Below, one piece after another: positions 8,581 to 12,194 of a DNA stretch of 12,194 nt. The notes under the pieces were generated by a model that had not been told where the DNA came from, did no database searches, and worked only from the letters and a program-made list of their open reading frames with translations. The DNA comes from an uncultured Mycoplasma sp. (GTDB lineage Bacteria > Bacillota_I > Bacilli_A > Mycoplasmatales > Metamycoplasmataceae), in the NCBI GenBank assembly GCA_946998935.1, contig CAMQBE010000004.1:1-12194 (forward strand), in the 5' to 3' direction. Both the position numbers and the translations under genes were made by a program. Positions within the stretch are counted from its first letter, which is position 1, and every line of letters starts with the position of its first letter.

Positions 8581-8629
8581 TATTCCAATTTGGATAGTTT
8601 CTTGAGTATATAACTCCCTTCCTATTTAA
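8555..8629 (+). CDS. Possible 24-residue leaderless small protein
   Basis: An ATG at 8555 lies seven bases after TATAAT (8542-8547). This is the same geometry as parE, where the gap is six. With TGA read as Trp the frame runs 24 codons to TAA (8627-8629), giving a hydrophobic Trp/Ile-rich peptide beginning MRSLWRTITIPIW with Arg only near the start. Such a peptide could insert in the membrane. Two of its three Trp codons are TGA. The frame is short, overlaps several possible RNA hairpins, and may be coincidence. Confidence 0.25.
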
Positions 8630-8682
8630 TAATAGAAAGTGGCTGTGCGCAAAAACTTTCGTTTTCGAATTGTTTTTATGAC

Positions 8683-8714
8683 AAAAATAGAGTTTGGCAA
8701 CAGATTCTATTTTT
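8683..8714. terminator. Strong hairpin terminator with no annotated gene before it
   Basis: A 13-pair stem (8683-8695 with 8702-8714, two G-T wobbles on the plus strand) closes on the loop GGCAAC. The 3' arm ends in TTTTT followed by AATTTATTTT. Its outer pairs also give a T-run on the minus strand, but no minus-strand gene lies upstream of it, so plus-strand use is more likely. It is the best evidence that something is transcribed from about 8554. Confidence 0.65.
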
Positions 8715-8725
8715 AATTTATTTTC

Positions 8726-8772
8726 ATAAAAACTATTTTCAACTTATACTAATATAACTATATAAAAGAGGA
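8726..8772 (+). repeat. Upstream copy of a duplicated promoter/ribosome-site module
   Basis: ATAAAAACTATT (8726-8737) and ATATAAAAGAGGA (8760-8772) recur in the same order at 8861-8872 and 8900-8912. The second word contains the hprK ribosome site. The sequence between the two words differs between copies (22 versus 27 bases). The upstream copy leads to no recognisable gene. Confidence 0.45.
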
Positions 8773-8860
8773 ATAAGTAAAAACTTGATATATTTAAAAT
8801 CAATAAAATAATTCTACCCTTATCATGTTTTTATGGACCTATTAAATACTTTATATTTAA

Positions 8861-8912
8861 ATAAAAACTATTAATATATAATATTGAAATACAAATCAAA
8901 TATAAAAGAGGA
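8861..8912 (+). repeat. Downstream copy of the module, in use at hprK
   Basis: This copy carries ATAAAAACTATT, a TATAAT box and ATATAAAAGAGGA directly before the hprK start. It is offset 135-140 bases from the first copy. Confidence 0.45.
8877..8882 (+). promoter_or_regulatory. hprK -10 box
   Basis: TATAAT at 8877-8882 predicts transcription from about 8889. That gives a leader of about 27 bases containing the ribosome site GAGGA (8908-8912), three bases before the ATG. There is no good -35 box; the position 17 bases upstream reads TATTTA. The promoter would drive hprK-lgt-trxB. Confidence 0.5.
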
Positions 8913-8915
8913 TCT

Positions 8916-9854
8916 ATGGCTGCACCAAAAAAGATAAGTAAACTCATCAATGTTAAAACTGTTATTAAAGATATGAACCTTGATATAGTTAATAAAAACG
9001 CAAAGCTAATTTACCGTGATTTAAATACTCCTGCTATTAAATCTTTAGGTTTAGAGCTCATTACTGAAACAAATAATAAAGAATGCACACAAGGTATTGT
9101 TTGTTGAGGAACAGCTGAAAACTTGTTCTTTAAGGGCCAAGGCAAAGCTAAAAGTTTTGAATATCTTAAAAAAGTATTCTTATTGGAACCGCCACTAATT
9201 TGTTTATCAATTGGTATGGAAAAAGAAATCCAAAACTGAGTTATTGAAGTTGCAACTAAATACCAAATACCAGTTTTTGTTTCTAAATATCGTTCAGCAG
9301 AAATAGTATCTTTAATTGGAACATATTTATGCCATTATTACGCTAAAGAAACACAAGTTCACGGATGCTTGGTGCAAATTGGGGCTGTCGGAGTTTTAAT
9401 CACTGGACCTAGTGGTAGTGGTAAATCAGAAGCTACACTTGAATTGATTCAAAGAGGTCATATCTTTATTTCAGATGATGCAGTTATAATCAAACAAATT
9501 GGTAACCACTTTATTGGATTAGCACCTAAAATCACTAAGAATATTATTGAAATTAGAGGAATCGGTTTAATTGATGTTAAATACACCTACGGAAGCAAGT
9601 CAATGACTGACCAATGTGATATTGATTTGGTTATTGAATTAATCAAAGAAAAAAATGGCGAAGATGATTTAGATCGTCTAGGCAATAAATATCTAAAATA
9701 TGATATTTTAGATGGTTCTATTGATAAAATACAAGTACCAGTTAAAGATGGTTCATCCGTAGCAAGTTTAATCGAAGTTGCAGTTAGTGCATATCTTGCG
9801 CGTAAAGACGGAAAAGACATTCTTGAAGAAATGTACCGCAGAAGGGAGGAATAA
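8916..9854 (+). CDS. hprK: HPr kinase/phosphorylase
   Basis: This bifunctional enzyme phosphorylates Ser46 of HPr, the phosphocarrier of the sugar PTS, with ATP and removes the phosphate by phosphorolysis. The gene encodes 312 residues, the usual length, with TGA read as Trp in the N-terminal half. Residues ~1-130 form the N-terminal domain and the rest the kinase domain. The Walker A motif GPSGSGKS is at 164-171. H149, D187, D188 and R254 fall at the positions of L. casei H140, D178, D179 and R245, all with the same offset of nine. The signature EIRGIGLIDV lies at 212-221. The start has GAGGA three bases before it. The stop overlaps the lgt start (TAATG). In Mollicutes, where CcpA is generally lacking, its role is likely direct control of PTS flux; that is family knowledge. 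Confidence 0.97.
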
Positions 9855-10795
9855 TGTTAGGGCCAAGTTGAACACCAGATGCCCCTTATGAGGCAGGCAC
9901 AAGCACCATTTTATTTTCAATTGGCAAATACCAATTCCACGCCTACTCACTTACCATGATGCTAGGTATGCTTGCAGCCATATTAACAATTACAATCTTT
10001 TGAGCTAGAGAAAAATATAAATTTGAAATCTTACTAATTGCAGTTATTATAGTTATTCCTTCATCAATTATCGGTGCACGTATGTGACACTTAGTTGAAG
10101 AAAAGATTTATAATCCAAACTTTGATTTTAAGCGGTGATACGCTATTTGAGAAGGTGGTCTAAGTATCCAAGGTGGAGTCGTAATGGCCTTTATCATGGG
10201 TATGATTTACGGTTATACAGTTAGGGATAAATTAGACATCCGTAAAGTTTTATCATTCATTGTTCCTTCTGTTTTAATTGGACAAGTTATAGGTCGTTGA
10301 GGTAACTTTGCTAACCATGAAGTTTATGGATTAATTGACTACGATGGAAGCAGTAGCTTAATCTTTGGCCATAGTTTTGCTTCTAACATGTATATTCACG
10401 ATAGTGTCGGTACAGGTTATAGATATCCACTATTCTTGTATGAAGGTTTAGCAAACTTAGTTGGTTATCTTGTATTAGTGTGAATCATCAATTGATTCGG
10501 CTTACTAAAACCAGGATCTACTTCAGCATTATACTTTGTATGATATGGTTGTGTACGTCTAGCTCTTGAACCGTTGCGTCAAGAAACACACAGAATGTAC
10601 TCAATAGCTTCAGGCGTATTTATAGCTGCTGGTGCAATCTTCTTCTTATTCTTTGAATATCTAAATCCAGTTCATTACATAAGAGTTTGAAGAAATGGAC
10701 ATTTCAAATATGCATACGCACACGAACAAAAATATATTGATTGATTAAATTCAAGCAAATGAGGTAAAAAACAAATTACTGAGGTAGTTCAATAA
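9854..10795 (+). CDS. lgt: Prolipoprotein diacylglyceryl transferase
   Basis: Lgt is a membrane enzyme that transfers diacylglycerol from phosphatidylglycerol to the lipobox Cys of prolipoproteins. The gene encodes 313 residues with many TGA Trp codons, so no long standard-code frame is visible. The signature [13 protein letters not shown] places R148, N151, E156 and G159 at E. coli R143, N146, E151 and G154. Y31 matches Y26, and [11 protein letters not shown] near the C-terminus carries the equivalents of R239 and E243. The position of E. coli H103 (GGMSFHGG) is Gln here (GGLSIQGG, Q106). About seven membrane helices are expected. The ATG at 9854 overlaps the hprK stop by one base, behind AGGGAGGA, and the gene ends in a TAATG overlap with trxB. 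Mollicutes depend on lipoproteins for their surface. Confidence 0.96.
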
Positions 10796-11724
10796 TGGGA
10801 AAGATTTATGATACAGCTATTATAGGCGGAGGACCTGCTGGTCTTAATGCCGCTTTATATGCTTCTCGTGGTGGATTAAAAACCATCTTTATAGAAAAAG
10901 GTGCACCTGGAGGTAAAGTTGCTTTAGCTCCTAGAATCGAAAACATGTTAGGTGAAGGTACTATCTCTGGAATGGATTTAGCAGATAAATTCTATAAACA
11001 TGCTAAAGAGTTCGGCGCTGAATATAAATATGGCGAAGTTAAAAACATTAAATATATTAATGCAACTAAACAAGAAATTACATTAGCTAATGGCGAAATT
11101 ATTAATACCAAAACGACTATTATCGCTTCAGGTATGATTAACCGACAACCCCATGACATATTCAATTACAAAAAATATGTTAACAAGGGCGTAGCACTTT
11201 GTGCAACATGCGACGGACCATTATTTAAAAATAAAAATGTTGTTGCAGCAGGTGGCGGAAACAGCGCAGTCGAAGAAACAATGTACCTTTCAAAGTTCTG
11301 CAAACATGTAACTTTGTTAGTGCGCGATAAAAACCTCATTGCTGAACAAGCTTTAATTGATCAAATGAAAAAAATACCTAATATTACCATCTATATGGAA
11401 GCTGAAGCTACTAAATTTGATGGTGGAGAGTTCTTAGAAAAAGTTACTTATGTAAATAGAAAAACTAAAAAAACTGAAGTATTAGAAGCTGAAGGATTTT
11501 TCCCTTTTATTGGATTTATACCAGCTAATGATTTCTTTAAGGATTTAGATATTACTAACAAACACGGTTTTGTTGAAACTGATGAAAATATGCAAAGCAA
11601 AAAAGAAGGTATTTTTGCAATTGGCGATATACGTGCTAAAGAAATACGCCAAATTATCACCGCTGCAAGCGATGGTGCTGTAGCTGCAAAATATATAGCA
11701 AATTATTTAAAGTTAAAAAATTAA
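10795..11724 (+). CDS. trxB: Thioredoxin reductase (low molecular weight flavoenzyme)
   Basis: TrxB transfers electrons from a pyridine nucleotide through FAD and a redox disulfide to thioredoxin. The 309 residues match the family. The FAD motif GGGPAG is at 11-16, the active-site CATC has C136 and C139, and the nucleotide fold GGGNSA is at 153-158. The C-terminal FAD motif GDIR is followed by [14 protein letters not shown]. The 2'-phosphate-binding motif, HRRxxxR in E. coli TrxB, reads VRDKNLI here (176-182). Only one of its arginines remains, so NADPH preference is uncertain. The start at 10795 overlaps the lgt stop, with GAGG (10781-10784) ten bases before it. It is the third gene of a coupled operon. 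Confidence 0.93.
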   Translation: MGKIYDTAIIGGGPAGLNAALYASRGGLKTIFIEKGAPGGKVALAPRIENMLGEGTISGMDLADKFYKHAKEFGAEYKYGEVKNIKYINATKQEITLANGEIINTKTTIIASGMINRQPHDIFNYKKYVNKGVALCATCDGPLFKNKNVVAAGGGNSAVEETMYLSKFCKHVTLLVRDKNLIAEQALIDQMKKIPNITIYMEAEATKFDGGEFLEKVTYVNRKTKKTEVLEAEGFFPFIGFIPANDFFKDLDITNKHGFVETDENMQSKKEGIFAIGDIRAKEIRQIITAASDGAVAAKYIANYLKLKN

Positions 11725-11756
11725 TATAAAATTACGAATATTAAAAAGGAGAAAAT

Positions 11757-12194
11757 ATGTTAAAAACAGCAAAAGAAAAGTTTATTTTTACGTTAGTTTT
11801 TATTAGCGTGACGTTGTTCTTTACATTTATCGGTTTCATCGTGTGTTTTTCTAGCGAAATTGCCGAATTTGTTTTATTCTTAATAGCGACTGGCTGTGCA
11901 ATAACCTTCTTGGTATTCTACTATTTACTATACAAAAAAGCTATTCCTAATTTTAATTCATTAAAATGAGGAAAATTGTCTTGGATAATAGCAATAGTAA
12001 TTGTGGCTCTTATTAGTGCTTGTTTATTCTTTAGTTTCTTAGATTTAATTGTTTGAGAAACGGCTTGAAAGAAAAACAACGACTATGATACTTGAAGAGC
12101 TATGAGTGTAACTGCAGAAGTATTTATGTCATTTTTTAGTTGGGCAGCACTTGGACTTGGCGGTTTCTTTATCTTTATGTTCGTTGTTTTAACC
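11757..12194 (+). CDS. Unrecognised multi-helix membrane protein (3' end outside window)
   Basis: The frame starts at the ATG at 11757 behind a good ribosome site (AAAAAGGAGA, four bases before the ATG) and stays open to the right edge. This gives 146 visible residues with TGA read as Trp at 11967-11969 and later. Four membrane helices are visible, near residues 9-31, 36-59, 74-98 and 121-146. A short polar loop (ETAWKKNNDYDTWRAMS) separates the third and fourth. There is no lipobox. I do not recognise the family. It lies 32 bases after trxB with no hairpin between, so cotranscription with hprK-lgt-trxB is plausible. A weak TATAAA just after the trxB stop could be a separate promoter. Confidence 0.8.

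Larger units (their letters stand above)
8554..8714 (+). ncRNA. Candidate structured small RNA or hprK leader RNA
   Basis: This ~160-base stretch runs from a predicted start (8554) to a strong terminator (8714). About 36% of 8554-8672 is G+C by hand count, clearly above the AT-rich sequence after it, a common sign of structured RNA in AT-rich genomes. Successive hairpins can be drawn: 8558-8575, 8579-8598 (ACTAT-CC/GG-ATAGT with a bulge), 8604-8616 (GAGT/ACTC), 8622-8635 (CTATT/AATAG), 8635-8660 (GAAAGT/ACTTTC) and the terminator. It does not show the conserved cores I know for RNase P RNA, tmRNA or SRP RNA. It could be a free small RNA, an attenuated leader of hprK, or the message of the 24-codon frame at 8555. 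Class unknown. Confidence 0.45.
8715..8915 (+). other. AT-rich gap upstream of hprK
   Basis: No credible long gene lies here. The stretch holds the hprK promoter and ribosome site, and an earlier, diverged copy of the same module (8726-8772). After that copy is only a trivial frame (TTG at 8785 to TAA at 8811, eight codons). No tRNA or known riboswitch core is seen. Confidence 0.6.

Noticed and set aside
8554..8714. RNase P RNA, tmRNA, SRP RNA, T-box or purine riboswitch
   Set aside because: I looked for the conserved cores (GAGGAAAGTCC-type, tmRNA ends, GGAAG/AGCAG apical loop of SRP RNA, T-box GGTGG, purine junction loops) and found none on either strand.
8785..8811. Eight-codon TTG frame after the upstream copy of the ribosome site
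   Set aside because: It is too short and poorly spaced from the ribosome site, with nothing to suggest translation beyond chance.
9587..9950. Minus-strand open frames opposite hprK and the start of lgt
   Set aside because: They overlap conserved coding sequence, have no ribosome sites and read as shadows of the real genes.
11448..11660. 70-codon minus-strand open frame opposite trxB
   Set aside because: It is antisense to the conserved C-terminal FAD region of trxB, with no start signals.
1..12194. CRISPR array, insertion sequence or attachment site
   Set aside because: No regularly spaced repeats, transposase or integrase fragments, or paired terminal repeats were seen; gene content is housekeeping.

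Overview
The window comes from an AT-rich Mollicute, a Mycoplasma-type organism. All the long genes read through only if UGA is translated as tryptophan. Examples are parC (W104, W582), parE, lgt and hprK. Shine-Dalgarno sites are present before some genes and absent before others. I cannot name the species.

Layout. (1) At the left edge is the 3' end of an unrecognised plus-strand gene. It converges on parC, and a hairpin that works as a terminator on both strands lies between them. (2) A minus-strand block runs right to left from about 6865 to 496: def (peptide deformylase), a CvpA-like membrane protein with a soluble C-terminal extension, a C(UUCG)G terminator, then parE and parC (topoisomerase IV). 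parE and parC are tightly coupled, with the parC ribosome site overlapping the parE stop. (3) rsmD (16S rRNA methyltransferase) is divergent from def and converges on an unrecognised two-helix membrane protein (7476-8486). (4) A 429-bp gap at 8487-8915 holds a symmetric -10 box, a relatively GC-rich, hairpin-rich stretch ending in a strong terminator (a candidate small RNA or leader), a possible 24-codon leaderless frame, and two diverged copies of a promoter/ribosome-site module. (5) hprK-lgt-trxB form a plus-strand operon with TAATG stop/start overlaps, followed by an unrecognised membrane protein that runs off the right edge.

Functions. The genes are core housekeeping: chromosome decatenation (ParE/ParC), N-terminal processing (Def), ribosome maturation (RsmD), control of sugar phosphotransferase carrier HPr (HprK), lipoprotein lipidation (Lgt) and disulfide reduction (TrxB). 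I see no mobile element, CRISPR array, tRNA or rRNA.

The most unusual material is regulatory. The 8-bp palindrome ATTATAAT sits at three promoter positions (5020-5027, 6874-6881, 8540-8547). At parE and def it would give leaderless or nearly leaderless mRNAs. An apparently orphan terminator marks an undescribed transcript upstream of hprK. I found no clear new multi-gene system.
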